64,000 nt of DNA from positions 4,744,501 to 4,808,500 of the forward strand of contig NC_069086.1 in assembly GCF_947172395.1 (NCBI RefSeq), in the 5' to 3' direction. The notes under the pieces were generated by a model, which saw only the letters and a list, made by a program, of their open reading frames with translations, ran no database searches and was not told where the DNA came from. The translations under genes were made by a program, and so were the position numbers. This stretch comes from Bicyclus anynana (lineage: Eukaryota > Arthropoda > Insecta > Lepidoptera > Nymphalidae). Shown one piece after another: positions 34,972 to 46,521 of the stretch. Within the stretch, counting starts at the first letter, position 1, and every line of letters begins with the position of its first letter.

Positions 34972-35532
34972 TATACCCTCAGACTATCGTTCTATACAGT
35001 CTGGTAACAGCACACCGTCTGTTCCGGTAGTAGACTTTATCTTTCTTTCGTGAAATGCAATACACCGTCGTGTCGGTCGGGCGCGCAGACTGCTTTGTGT
35101 ATCTGCTTTTCACACTTCAGACTACCGGAGCTTTGAGCATCTCGTATTTCCTTGAATTCTTTCTCACTGTGGAACATGGGCAATTTTTTTTCATACTTAC
35201 TGGTTTAGTGAATGGTTTATACTATCCGTCATGGTATACTAAGGCAAAGGTTATTGAGGCAGTATACCATTTCATGACAGGGCGCGGCAAAAATTTGCAC
35301 GCCAGGTGTAGTTCAATAAACAAATATGCTACCTATTGAATACTTATATGTATACCTTTAGATATCGAGTTGGTAATTAAATTTTGACGTCAATAATAAT
35401 AATGCTATAACATCTAGGTACGATATAATGTCGTTGTTTAACATCCTTATTATTAACAGTTTTCTGGACCTCTGTAAATGCAAGCTAATTTAAAACTGTG
35501 AGTGTTTAAATAAGCTTGCATTTTCAGATTCA
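34972..35532. other. No gene recognised
   Basis: A 94-codon frame at 35055-35339 begins MQYTVVSVGRAD and is partly hydrophobic, but has no known domain or neighbouring exon. It could be chance. Confidence 0.4.
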
Positions 35533-35611
35533 CTATCAACCCATATTCGGCTCACTGTTGAGCACGAGTCTCTTCTCAGAAACAGAGGAAAACTAATAGC
35601 CCACCACGCCG
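35533..35611 (-). repeat. SINE family A, 3' fragment, minus
   Basis: Only the tail: tatcaacccatattcggctc to ccaccacgccgg. Confidence 0.78.
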
Positions 35612-35769
35612 GTTTTTAGATTACTAGACATAGTTAGAGAAAACTTTATTATACTAAAGCCATTTATCCCACAAAAGTCTGTACTTAAGAAGTCATTTAC
35701 TTAGTTTAAAAAAATGTTTCTAATATTTAGGCAATGCCGTTACAGTCTAAAGTGTGGATATAGATAAAC

Positions 35770-36187
35770 TACCTGACGCCGCGCGGTTTCACCCGCGTGG
35801 TTCCAGTTCCCTTCGGAATACGGGGATAGTATAAAGCCTATAGCCTTCCTTTATGGATGGGCTATCTAACACTGAAAGATTTTTTTAAATCAGATCAGTA
35901 ATTCCTGAGATTGAGAGATTCCTGTAAATTAGCGCGTTCAATCAAACAAACAAACAAACTCTTCAGCTATTTTAGAATTTAAACTATCGTGAGTGTTATT
36001 CATATTAATTGAAACACGGCTAAAACTTTTGCCAGTTTGGATCGTGCCGCGATGCAAGAACCAGCTCATGACTAAGGGCCCCGTATGGGTTCGAAACTAA
36101 TCGGGCATACTCCTAATATCACGTGAGTTTTAGCCGTGTTTCATAATCAATTGAAACTCTTCAGCTTTATAATATTAGTATAGATAT
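35770..36187 (-). mobile_element. Helitron-like, minus, with a nested inverted-repeat element
   Basis: Starts acgccgcgcggtttcacccg. The 5' part appears twice, at 35960-35975 (aactcttcagctatttt) and at 36162-36187 (aactcttcagctttataa), on both sides of the insertion described separately. Confidence 0.75.
36003..36153. mobile_element. Inverted-repeat element inside Helitron
   Basis: Ends aattgaaacacggctaaaac and gttttagccgtgtttcataa form roughly 20-base inverted repeats about 110 bases apart; the centre holds gccccgtatgggttcgaaac. Noncoding, MITE-like. Confidence 0.7.
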
Positions 36188-36365
36188 GTCGGATGTATCG
36201 GCTCACAGGCACCGCCCAGTCTGCGGCTAGCGGCGGCAACCTTGGCGCCGGCTGTCGACCGCCATTATAGCACTTACAGCTGTAATACAGCTGTTCTACT
36301 TAATTACTTGTAGTAGTAGTTGCATCCATGCGTAGAAAAAAGCAAAACATGTACTATAATAAAAA

Positions 36366-36467
36366 AGACACGTGATATTAAAGAAATTAAATATTACGTA
36401 GGAAAACATCGTGAGGAAACCTGCACATCAGAGAATTTTCTCAATGCTCTGCGTGTGTGAAGTCTGA
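36366..36467 (+). repeat. SINE family A, internal fragment, plus
   Basis: From gacacgtgatatt through ggaaaacatcgtgaggaaac to gtgtgtgaagtctg; both ends missing. Confidence 0.8.
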
Positions 36468-37332
36468 TATCGAACGAATAACGAACAAAAGAACGAATAA
36501 CAAATAAACAAACTAACTTACCTATGTTATTATATTATCATCGTCACCGACATCGTCCCGAAATTCAGTTTACACAAATCTCGCACAAACCATATATCTT
36601 TCCCAGATTAAGTCAATAGAGTAGTAGATTTAATTACAGTACCTATTGTCAACGGCGAAGGGTGCGCAGAAAAACTTTAACAAGTTTATGTCTGCACCTT
36701 TTAATTTTTATCATGTAATTATTATATATAATTAAATAAATAAAAAAAATAACCTCCTCTATCATCCAGTAAGACTCCTATTAAAATCGATTTAGCCGTC
36801 CCTGAAAACAGACAGACAAAAATTTTAAAATTCTTTATGTTTTAGCATCGTGAAAATAATTACATTTTAATTAAGCACTTGGAAAAAATCAAGCACAGAT
36901 ATTTTAAAATAACAGTCAAGTCAATTTTATTTTATGTGTAGATTGAGTCAATAATTAATTATTAAAAAACTACCAAATATTTATATTTGGCACTTTAGCT
37001 CTGATGAGTTTTAATTGATTTGAATGTATGAAGATCTTTTATCACGGCAATTTTAAGTGAGTCTGCGGTGTATTAAGATAAAGAAATAGCTGACGTTGCA
37101 ATATAAATCTTACTCCTCACTAACAGAGTATAAAATGTAACGAATGATGCAATCTTTGTAATTTAGTGCTCGCCTTGAACTTGAGCGGTCGTTCACTGCT
37201 CGCGACAATGTGCCACTGCCAAATCTCTTTAACGAGTATTTTGCCAATCGAAATAATTAACTGTACAGTAGTTACCTATTCTGACGATGATCACTCATGC
37301 GCACAATCGTCTTCTCTATTCTTCTTGATTAA
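36468..37332. other. No gene recognised
   Basis: AT-rich; no exon or repeat recognised. Confidence 0.45.
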
Positions 37333-37598
37333 GAACCGTGAAAGCCCAGTAGATATGACCTCTGCCTTCGATTCGAAGGGCGTAGGTTCGATTTCGGTCC
37401 CTACCTCCAACTTTTTAGCTTTCATCACGTGTCTCAAATGGTGACGGAAAAACATCCTGAGGGAATTTGCATACCAGAGATTTTTCTTAATTATCTGCAA
37501 GTGTGATGTCTGACAATCCGCATTGGAACTAAGGCCCCTCTCATTCTGAGAGGACACCCGTGCTCAACAATGAGCTGAATATGGGTCGTTAATTATGA
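37333..37598 (+). mobile_element. SINE family A, near full length but diverged, plus
   Basis: A-box-like gaaagcccagtagatatgac and B-box-like ggttcgatttcgg, deletion of the middle (ggtccctacctcc directly to tttttagct) and the gagctgaatatgggtcgtta tail. An older copy judging by many differences. Confidence 0.85.
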
Positions 37599-39659
37599 TT
37601 CTTCTTTATGGGCCTGCAACGTTTACCTTAAAGATCTGCAGACCGCAAATGGGTTGACGCTTTCGTAATGTGGTGCTCCGAAAATGCTCCGGATCCTATA
37701 GTCTGCAGTTCGGACCAACGCATCTATTCTTACTAAACTCAAAATCCAATCTATTCTTACTAAACTCAAAAACCATCTGCCTCAAAATAATCCTTAAAAA
37801 GGTACTTCGATTGCCAGGAAATACAGGAGATAATTAAGAAATAATGGTTTCTTCTCAAAATACCAATGGTCTGGGAAAGTGAAAGAAAAAGGGCAATTAA
37901 CCCAGCCCGATGTATTTTGGTCTGACCAGATCCACACCACACTCCGTGGCCTATGCTCTTAGGACTAGATAAGGCAGACAATAATAAACATGGTCAAAAA
38001 TAAGGATGACCATGACCCTTATATGAAGGAGGAGGCAGAGATGGAAAGGAGATGTTCTTAAAATTTGTCATCATAATCATTCATTAGCATCACTCTTTTT
38101 AATAGCCTCAGCCTAGCCTCAGGGTACATCAGGCCTTTCCAAAAATAAAAATACCCACTTTAAATAAAATCTTACAATAAATAAGCTAAGCATACATTTT
38201 AAAAGTAGTGTCAGGGTGTCAGACACTTGTAAAGTTGTTTTCTGTAGGTAACAAACCCTTGTTATCGTATTTACTTGCTGCGAGAAAAATCACTTGCCTC
38301 CCAGCAATGATTACTCTTGGAACTGCTCCAAAACTTTCGAATAAATAACGGCCGGCCACCAGCAGCCAGCCCTCCGGAAAACGCGATTTGAACGCTTTTG
38401 CATTATTTCCTCGTCAGAAGTCGTTGCTCGCTGCTTTTTTGCATTTCTATTTGTATTAAAGCCGAGGACGTTCTGACACTGTAATTAAAACAATAGTTTT
38501 TGTTATCAATATTAAATAAATTAAATGTAATATATTCATAAATCTGTATGCAGCTTCCGTGATGTTGTTAAGACCTTACAGTCTAGGAAGTCGATGGGTT
38601 AATGATGATGAGGCATTACGAGTATAATCTAATAAATCTATCTATATATCTTTCTACCTACTACACATATACTATGATAAGTAGTAGAATTATATGTAAC
38701 TCCTCAATCGGTAGTCAATTTAGGTATTTTTAATATTATTTTACTAATAAGTAGATAATTTAAATTTGTAGGTTGTAAGAAGAAGCAGAACACAACCAAT
38801 ATTACGCGCTGATGACTCATATGTTTCTAAACAAAATTTTCATGTCCATTTCACAGGTTCATTAAGCTAAGTCTAGAGTAATAAAAGTCTAGGTGATAGA
38901 TACTCGTATATGGTTTGTTTCGTAAAGATCGGATGTATACTTATGTATGTAGGATCTTCGCTGTGGCTACGCAAACTGCGATCTTGATTAATGAATTATA
39001 AAAGTTAACCCGTCACAGCGATGGATGTGATCTCAACTGAAGTAACCTCACCCTCGTCAGAGCCACCTGTCGCGGGTCCGCGCGACCATCTCCGTACTTA
39101 CGCGGATCTTTATCGTTATTATACCTACATATTACAGTGCCCGGTCTTTTCTACCCTTTTAGCTTTCCCGGCGAAAGGCTTAAGTGAAGTCCTTTAGAAA
39201 TTTTATGCTCGATCATAAAAGTTTACACAAACAATTTTTCTTACCTACTCATATTTTTTGTGGATTTTTTTTTAATTTGTAACTGTCACATTTGGACAAT
39301 AAAGCACTTTAATTTGCAAAGTGTAAAGAATGAATAACTGAATGAATGGCTGGTGTTTTCAATGGCCTTAAATTGTGCGAGTGAATGAAGGAGTAATTAG
39401 ATTGACCTTTGTGGTCGGAAAATCCCGGGTCTATAGGATTATGAATTTTCGCGCGATTTATTTAACTCACTCCTTTTAGGATAAGGTTTGTTCGAATACG
39501 AGCTTTCCTGGAAAGTTATTAGATATTTTATTGTAAGAGTTGATTGAAAAATATACTATTCATATTCATGTCTATATAAAGTTTAATTATTACGGTTCTC
39601 TATTCGTATAAAAAAGAAATTATGTAGTTTTACCGACAAGTAATTGTTAATATATGTAT
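37599..39659. other. No gene recognised (2 kb)
   Basis: Mostly unassigned AT-rich DNA. A tandem duplication of ctattcttactaaactcaaa lies at 37726-37770. A GC-richer patch at 39010-39110 shows no exon. Confidence 0.45.
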
Positions 39660-39843
39660 ATTTAGTATTATAAAGAGGTAGGTACTTAAAATTTGTGGAG
39701 TTGTAGAGGGTAATCTCTGGACCTACTTGACCAATTTTGAAAATTCTTTTACCACTAGAAAGCCACGTTATTTGTGAGTGTCATAGGTATTTTATATCCG
39801 TAATCTCACGGGAACGGTAACTGCGCGAGTAAAACCGGCTAGT
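39660..39843 (+). mobile_element. Helitron-like, plus, old
   Basis: tagtattataaagaggtagg, ttgaccaattttgaaaattc, cacgttatttgtgagtgtca and 3' gtaaaaccggctagt. Terminal hairpin decayed. Confidence 0.75.
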
Positions 39844-40100
39844 AGGTAGTAGGTATAATGGTAGTTGCTAACGGTTTGATCTAATTCACAATTGTTATTT
39901 ATTAACATTTCTGACATAAAATAAGACAATTATACCTTTGATGGACAACGGACAGAGAATTATTGTTTAATTCATGTTTTTGAAAGTCGTTAACACCTAC
40001 TAATTTTTTGTGATAAAGTGTATTTTTTGTAAAGGTTGCTTACCCAACGCAACCACTCTGAAAAAAGTCTTAACTAGGCCATATAACCGTCAAATCAAAT

Positions 40101-40332
40101 CACACTAATATTATAAAGGCGAAAGTTTATGTGCAAGGGTGTAAGTGTGAGAGTGTGTAAGTATGTATGTTCCTCTTTTACGCTGCGGCTACTGAAGCGA
40201 TTTAGCTGAAAAATGGAATGGAAATAGATTTTACTCCGGATTAACACATAGGCTACTTTTCATGCCGGAAAAATCCATGGTTCCGTGAAAAACTTAACTC
40301 TACGCGGACGAAGTCGCGGGCGTCCGCTAGTA
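40101..40332 (+). mobile_element. Helitron-like (Lep1-type), complete, plus
   Basis: 5' cacactaatattataaaggc, ctgcggctactgaagcgatt, ttaacacataggctactttt, 3' cgcggacgaagtcgcgggcg and ccgctagt. About 230 bp; near-consensus. Confidence 0.92.
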
Positions 40333-40368
40333 ATAATTAAGAAGAAGAATCAATTTAATTTATTGTTG

Positions 40369-40520
40369 CCTCGACTGGTGACAGAAGGGCTGGCTCATTT
40401 TTAGCTGCCAAACGCGGAAATGTAGCCAGTATTCTTGCCACCATTCCATGTGGGCATGATTTATATAGAATACGTTAGCTTAAGTTCCTTAAAAGTTATT
40501 TCTCAATAAAAAATAAATAA
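40369..40520 (+). repeat. LINE 3' end, family F, copy 2
   Basis: Encodes GDRRAGSFLAAKRGNVASIL then ATIPCGHDLY with no break, followed by an A-rich end near 40505. The RT C-terminal peptide matches the pattern at 59826-60058. Confidence 0.6.
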
Positions 40521-41082
40521 TTATATAAATATTTATAAACTAAAATATATTTTCTCTTCTCATTTTATTTACCCGCTATCAGGTGCAAGTCGTTAGCACC
40601 TAATATAAAATCTTATTATCGAAGATATTAACTTTCCAGTGCCGCTAGCATCTATTCCTTGCTAATGAGATTAAACAAGCGCAATATTTTACACAGAAGC
40701 GTAACGAGGTAAAAGATTTATTTTATAGAATATCTTCTTCTTTTGGATGAATTTGATATTAATAAAACCTCGCCATATTGCGAACAAATTTCTTTCATTA
40801 GAATAAAAACGGAACAAATTTCTTTAATTAGTATACTACGCACAGACGGCCAAATAACCGTAGTTACGCTACTTATCCAGGTGTTTTTTTATATTTCTGG
40901 TCATGACAAAAAACTAAAGGGACAATGATGATAAGTCTCGAGCTACTAAAAGTATTGCCAACAACTTTATGCAGCCTGTTTTAGTAAAAAAAATTATAGA
41001 CCCAACAAATTTTTACAAGTTTTTTATTTTCTTACTTTCCCCTCAACACTACCTACTTTCTTTTTCTTTATCTACGAGTATA
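40521..41082. other. No gene recognised
   Basis: A 61-codon frame at 40743-40928 has an internal near-repeat (NKTSPYCEQISFIRIKTEQ then ISLISILRT) but no known family. Confidence 0.4.
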
Positions 41083-41270
41083 CTAATATTATAAAGAGGA
41101 ACGATTTGATTGTTTGTTTGCATTGAATTGAACCGAAAACTGAACCGATTTGAATAATTCTTTCACTGTTAGGAAGCTACAATATCCCCGAGTGCTATTG
41201 GCCATATTTTATCCCTGTATTTTTACGGGAACGTGAACCACGCGGGTAAAATCGAACGGCGTTTGCTAGT
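41083..41270 (+). mobile_element. Helitron-like, plus
   Basis: gagtatactaatattataaa, a gattgtttgtttgc tract, aattctttcactgttaggaa, and 3' aatcgaacggcgtttgctag. Lies 380 bases before glypican exon A. Confidence 0.83.
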
Positions 41271-41649
41271 TTTTTAGGCATAGCTTTTATCGGGGGCTTT
41301 GAGCGTGGCGACTGAATCAAGAAATTCCGTAACGAAAATAAACCTAACACCAAAGCCGTGCATCAAACTAACACATTTCGACGTTATCTTATCGACTCCA
41401 CTGGATAAGTGGTGTGAAACTAATGCAAAACTTATTAAATTTGTTCGATTCTAGCTCAACGTAATGACTATTTTTTTTTCTAAAGAAAATAAAATACTGC
41501 ATAAATAAAATAAATAAATAAATAAATAATGCTATGCAATAGCTATACCGCGGCAGTCTTCGAGTGTGTACTTTTTTATTTTTACGACAATCTATGGTGA
41601 TGATGAAGTATTTACAGGTGATAGTAACCTGGTGTTTATTTGTTCCCAG
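41271..41649. other. Sequence just before glypican exon A
   Basis: Contains an (aaat)n tract at 41505-41530 and a pyrimidine-rich stretch leading to the acceptor at 41648-41649. No separate feature. Confidence 0.5.
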
Positions 41650-41793
41650 GTTCAGTTTGCGGCGGGCACTGCTGCGGACGAGGCAGAGAGACTCAGCTGA
41701 GAAACGCTCTCCGAAGAACAGCCGAGCAGCGCGTCGCGTCTGCTGTGAGGCCCATCTCGGAGCTATTGTTAGCCACCAAGAGAACGTTGCAAG
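41650..41793 (+). CDS. dally: Glypican (Dally-type) internal exon A, N-terminal CC motif
   Basis: Glypicans are GPI-anchored heparan-sulfate proteoglycans that shape extracellular Wnt, Hedgehog and BMP/Dpp signals. This exon is flanked by a good acceptor (ttgttcccag) and donor (gtacgta). It is open in one frame, entering with two bases of a split codon and leaving with one base, G. The peptide starts SVCGGHCCGRGRETQLR, which fits the family's N-terminal Cys-x3-Cys-Cys followed by a charged amphipathic helix, and ends KRTLQ. The last G joins the AA at 55312 to make Glu, giving LQEHLTTL and matching the same helix in vertebrate GPC3. Upstream sequence with the signal peptide was not found. The assignment depends mainly on phase and on the downstream exons; alone this exon would be weak. 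The Dally/GPC3-5 branch is inferred from the downstream exons. Confidence 0.8.
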
Positions 41794-41827
41794 GTACGTA
41801 CCTACTCCATTTTTGTTGCTATAGTTA

Positions 41828-41854
41828 GATGAGTAGTAACAGTTACTACTCATC
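41828..41854. repeat. Perfect 13-base palindrome
   Basis: gatgagtagtaac, one spacer base, gttactactcatc. It abuts the 27-bp array and lies 35 bases after the exon A donor. Confidence 0.9.
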
Positions 41855-41947
41855 AAGAAAGGCTGTAGAACAGTACTCATCAAGAAAGGCTGTAGAACTG
41901 TACTCATCAAGAAAGGCTGTAGAACAGTACTCATCAAGAACGGCAGT
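41848..41947 (-). repeat. 27-bp tandem array derived from a MITE end
   Basis: Three full units starting 41848, 41875 and 41902 plus a partial one from 41929. The unit contains actcatcaagaaaggctgt, which is the terminal inverted repeat of the neighbouring MITE. A 182-codon minus-strand frame across it simply repeats MSTVLQPFL and is not a gene. Confidence 0.93.
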
Positions 41948-41953
41948 ATTATT

Positions 41954-42232
41954 ACAGCTTTTCTTGATGAGTACTGTTTACCAACAATAAAATTAGAAAT
42001 GAAAATAGAGAACGCATATCATGTCATAACTTATTTATTTTAAATAATGTATGGTTTGTTTTTGTATAAAATATATTAACCTTATCTTATTGTTCTAAGC
42101 TTATTAATCAAATTTAATTAATTAAACATAACATAATTAATAGTAATTATAGTTAGGTGTGTAATGACTAGCGATATATACCATCATTTTTAATTTGTTT
42201 GTTGGTAAACAGTACTCATCAAGAAAGTCTGT
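41954..42232. mobile_element. MITE with 34-bp terminal inverted repeats
   Basis: The left terminus acagcttttcttgatgagta continues ctgtttaccaacaa; the right terminus is its reverse complement with two differences. The centre (about 210 bp) is AT-rich and noncoding. Superfamily not assigned; the flanks give no clear target duplication. Confidence 0.85.
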
Positions 42233-42758
42233 GATATAGCAGTTGGTCCATCTGATGTTAAATGGCCATACAGGTTACTCTGTTTATTTAATTAATTTTA
42301 CTTAATTTACATTGATAATCCAGTCTAGATTAACAATTAATTTCAAAAACAACGCCTAATATAGTGACAAATATCTGTCCCCAAACAAGTAAAATGAATT
42401 TTGTATCCTACTGCTTTGTAGATAACAGAATGTTGGGCAAATTGCGACGAACGTTCGGTGTAAGTGGTTCCCGTAACACGATACTGTCTACGCTCTGCGA
42501 CGTTGTTCTGTTGCCATACATAAACACTCCTAGCAACACTAGACACAATGTCTCTTATTTACTTCGTAGCATCTGATGGTTGCTTTTAAAAGGTAAAGAA
42601 AAGGTTCGTCTAATTATAAGAATATAAGACTGGTTAAAATCTAGAGATTTTTACATTAATGCTAGACAGCTTGCTTGCCAGTAAATAAGAGACGAGAGAG
42701 GCTTATTGGATAGAAAATATGTTATGTTGGATTTTTAATAAATGATATACAAGTATGC
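42233..42758. other. No gene recognised
   Basis: Overlapping frames at 42343-42576 on both strands have no recognised motif. Confidence 0.4.
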
Positions 42759-42836
42759 TGGCAGCTCGAGACCATTGTGCTTGGAGGTCCATGCAAGAGG
42801 CCTATGTCCAGCAGTAGATGTCTATCGGCTGATAAG
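42759..42836 (+). repeat. RTE-like LINE 3' terminal fragment, plus
   Basis: ctggcagctcgagaccattg, gaggcctatgtccagcagta and tcggctgataagg; only the last 78 bases. Confidence 0.8.
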
Positions 42837-43078
42837 GTATACAATTATACACACGAAAAGGCCTTGAAAGAATAAATCAGTGGCAAACGCCATTGATAGT
42901 ATATTAATAATTTCGTTTTATACTATTATGCATTCTGTAGAAAGAAAATAATTATATTTAAGTAGTATAACAGAAGTTTTGAACTGCCAGACAGAAAAAC
43001 AAATCTCACATAAATGTTACGCTAAATATAAAGTACGAACAGCTAAATTAGCCTGTCAGCGTGCAATATTAAAAACTA

Positions 43079-43132
43079 TAGCTTGGAAAATTCGTTCGCA
43101 GCACTCCCGATGGTCCGCGGGGGCCGGGAGCG
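43079..43132. repeat. Fragment of GC-rich MITE (family of 58394-58550)
   Basis: tagcttggaaaattcgttcg, cactcccgatggtccgcggg. One terminus only. Confidence 0.65.
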
Positions 43133-43480
43133 TTCATCTCTCTCTACATGATAATCGCGCTTTTGTCTACACCAAATTCTACCCTTATGTCATTACTAAT
43201 TATTATTAATTGCAAATATTTTTAACGTTAGCAGTTACCGACAGATAAGGGTACCGTTTTTTACTTTTATGGCACGAACTCTAATAAGAGAAATCCAGCG
43301 AATACTATCGCTCTGATTGCCCAGTAATTAAGCGGGTTTGTCTATCCGCCCGACAAGTCTACAAAGCGATCGAATTTCAGGAGGTAATTAGTGCTCTAAC
43401 CCGTGCTATAGACGTGCAATTTTAACTGAACCGTAAACTGTACAGTTAAATCGCCCGTGTGTACAGTTTATACTAATGAT

Positions 43481-43748
43481 TTAGATCGAAGGGTGTAGGT
43501 TTGAATCCTGTCAGAGGCATGTATCGTAACTTTTCAGTTATGTGCATTTTAAGAAATTAAATATCACTGACTCAAATGGTGAAGGAAATACATCGTGAGA
43601 AAACCTGCATATCTGAGAATTTTCTTAATTCTCTGCGAGTGTGAAGTCTGCCAATCCGCATTGGGCCTGTGTGGTGGACTATTTGGCCCTTTCATTCTGA
43701 GAGGAGACTCGAGCTCAGCTGTGAGCCGAATTTGGGTTGATAATAATG
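43481..43748 (+). repeat. SINE family A, lacking the A-box region, plus
   Basis: Starts at gatcgaagggtgtaggtttg (B-box side) and continues to the gaatttgggttgataataat tail. Confidence 0.87.
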
Positions 43749-45875
43749 GACAGTTAAAACAAAGCCTGTAGCGCCTCTAATTCTCACTATCTTTGTTATT
43801 CACCTAAATGTTTTACGGCATCGCCAGACTAGGGTCAAATTAATATTATGGAGGATACTAATTACATAAATAAATAAAAAATATAGTAAATATTAATTGT
43901 CAAAGAATATATTGTTACTTAAGAAGTCGTTTAAGAACTCAAGTCCTTTTTCTAGATTTCTGATAGGATAAGTTTTTTGAAGAAGTTAATTATTATCAAT
44001 CTGGTAGTATAAATAAAATGAGTGTATAAAAATCATTATACAATATTAAAAATGTTTTAATCTGAAAATCCTATTGATATTAACTTTTATTATAAAAATT
44101 AGGCTCCCAGTTGTTTTTGTAGGGTCTTTGTTATTCATAATCCAACCGCACTTGAACAGAAATGTTTGCTTTATACCGGTTTCATTATAGTGGAACAGCT
44201 AAGCGTTATCGATTTTATAATATTTGAGCAATATTGCACTTTATTCGCTTTTATTATTTACTACTAGGCGATACTTTTCGGGGAAGTAATACCGGTATAT
44301 TTCGACCGTTCAGCATAACTGTCTGAAGGATAAAATAGCCGGTGCAATTACATGGCCTGAGAGTACAGGCGCTCCCGAGATCGTGAGTTAATAATAAAAA
44401 GCCTACGTTCGGATGACTTCAAATATCGGGGACCTCGTCTTCATCGGCGAAGACGCTATCTATCAGTGTGTGTATACGTATAGATTGTCTTTGTGTTGCC
44501 TGGGAAGCATAGAACATGTACCTTGTATGCGAAGTGTTTATTAGGCGATGATTTTCCACTCACCATATCAGGTGTTATCTGCTTGGTCAATGGTCAATCA
44601 TCACTAAAAGAAATTTTGACCATTTTTTATATCTTTAATAGTTTAGTTCAGTTTGTTTTTCAATCACAATCATACGTTAACGTTGTATAAGCAAATGTTT
44701 CAAATCAAACCAACCCTACCGCAACACGGCACTACGAATGATTGATTGAAAAAAAAAACAACTAACTCCAATACGAGCATTTTGTTTACGGTAATAGAGG
44801 TGATTTTTCTCTACACGGATTATGGGATTGTGATGTTTGTGAGGGACGGTAAGAACAATAAATACTCGGGTCGGGATAGAACGATACTTGTTTACCAAAC
44901 ACTCGGCGTACCGACAAATTGGGCGGCCCGTGTACGGTGACACCGCCCGCCATTGTAAATATTAGAACACGGAGCTCGTTATACATGGCCATAATTATTC
45001 TGCCCGGCTACGCAAAGGGCTGTTTAGCGGTGCAAGTTTTGCGTGATTTGTGAGCTCGTTGTACCTCTTTATTACACAGGTGGGGATAAAGTATGGCGCA
45101 AATTCTTAGTTCTCGGCTCGTACCTAAACCACAGAATACATATGCCTAAACACATGTAATGAGCTACAACCACAATGTACAATTATATCTCGCTCGCTCG
45201 CTAATGAAGGTTTTTTAAACGACTGCAAGAAGGGTTATGTTTTTCGCGCGTATCTTGGAACTATGTAACTTTGTTTATTACCTCACAACCCTACCAAACC
45301 TCTAAACGGATTTATGTAATTAAGACATTGTTATTTTCGTTTTGATAACCTAAATGTTCTTAGATAGGTGAAGTTAAAAAAATCCAACACGACTCCTGTG
45401 AGACGCTATATGACTCGAGGTGAAAAGAAATATTTTATTAGAATATTGCTATATTATATGCAAGGACACATCATGAGGGTTTTAAAATAGTATATCACGG
45501 CTATGTTAAATAAAACATCAGTTAGAAAACCGTTATTTAAATTGTTGAAGTATAAAAAAACAATGGTCGGTTAGCGTATCTCATTTTAACTAAGGCTTCT
45601 TTTCATTTGGAATATGTCGTTAAGTTTGTAGCTATTAAATCAATGATCTTTCTTCTTTATATTTCCATTTTATATTACATAAAATTACCTGCCATCACAA
45701 AATCGTAATTTCTTATATCATGTGCAAGTATTGGACATAAAATGGAAACGTTTTCGCATAAATGAAATTTATTGCCGTCTTATTGAATATCGGAGCACCA
45801 ACGCGTAGCGGAGCTATAAAGCTTGGGCCACACTGGCGTTGCGCGAGAGCGTCTCAGCTTATGATGACAGTGACT
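43749..45875. other. No gene recognised (2.1 kb)
   Basis: Intronic AT-rich DNA. A short stretch at 44540-44600 (gtttattaggcgatgatttt, ccactcaccatatcaggtg) looks like the end of a common interspersed repeat. The patch 44270-44470 has mixed composition and could be conserved noncoding DNA, but this cannot be judged from one sequence. Confidence 0.4.
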
Positions 45876-46080
45876 TTCATCATCATAATCATCATCATAT
45901 CAGCCGTTGGACGTCCACTGTAGGACATAGGCCTTTTGTAGGGACTTCCAAACATCACGATACTGAGCCACCTGCATGCCAATCCCTTTTTTTTTATATA
46001 CAGAAGGGGAAATCCCATGGACACCTGGTTGACACAATCCAGCGAATCCCTGCGACTCGCTTGATGTCGTCAGTCCATAA
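45876..46080 (-). mobile_element. RTE-like LINE 3' end with internal insertion, minus
   Basis: Reverse copy (tcatcatcatatcagccgtt, cttccaaacatcacgatact, gactcgcttgatgtcgtcag). About 60 bases at 45980-46040 (ccctttttttttatatacag and on) interrupt the coding part. Confidence 0.83.
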
Positions 46081-46117
46081 TAACTATAGAAATAATTAAT
46101 TAAGGCAATAGAAACGT

Positions 46118-46161
46118 GATATGCATACATACAAAATTCAAGGTACGCGTATTCCCTGTAA
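46118..46161 (+). repeat. Direct repeat flanking a LINE tail, left copy
   Basis: gatatgcatacatacaaaat then tcaaggtacgcgtattccct; about 44 bases, matched at 46404-46449 with about four differences. Confidence 0.85.
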
Positions 46162-46192
46162 CCGAATTTATTGGAAGTCCCAACTAAATTGC

Positions 46193-46402
46193 GTCATCAT
46201 CATCATCATCATTATTAGCCGATGGACATCCACTGCTGGACATAGCATGGACTGCCTCTTGCACGGACTACCAAGCACAACGGTCTCGAGCCGCCAGCAT
46301 CCAGCGGCTCCCTGCAACCCGCTTGATGTCCTCGGTCCACCTAGTGGTCGACCAAAACTGAGCTTTCCGGTGCCATTCCAGAACCTTGGGACCCCAACAT
46401 CT
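46193..46402 (-). mobile_element. RTE-like LINE 3' end, minus
   Basis: (catcat)n tail, then tgctggacatagcatggac, gagccgccagcatccagcgg, ccaccta and ccattccagaaccttgggac in reverse. Belongs to a slightly different subtype, with GSRWMLAARDRCAW as the peptide, also seen at 8440-8706 and 52168-52336. Confidence 0.87.
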
Positions 46403-46403
46403 T

Positions 46404-46449
46404 AGATATGAATACCTCCAAAATTCAAGATACGCGTATTCCCTGTAAC
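46404..46449 (+). repeat. Direct repeat flanking a LINE tail, right copy
   Basis: gatatgaatacctccaaaat then tcaagatacgcgtattccct, matching 46118-46161. Confidence 0.85.
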
Positions 46450-46521
46450 CCTAACTGTTCTTACTAAAAAATAGTAATGGCGTTTGTGGCTGTCGCGTCG
46501 GGCCCGAGTGCGGCGACACTT

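Noticed and set aside
35055..35339. Possible signal-peptide exon for the glypican (MQYTVVSVGRADCFVYLL...)
   Set aside because: No typical signal peptide followed by a cleavage site, and no donor leaving one base of a codon to match exon A could be supported.
41389..41937. 182-codon minus-strand open frame starting with repeated MSTVLQPFL
   Set aside because: It is a translation of the 27-bp tandem array, overlaps glypican exon A antisense, and has no domain.
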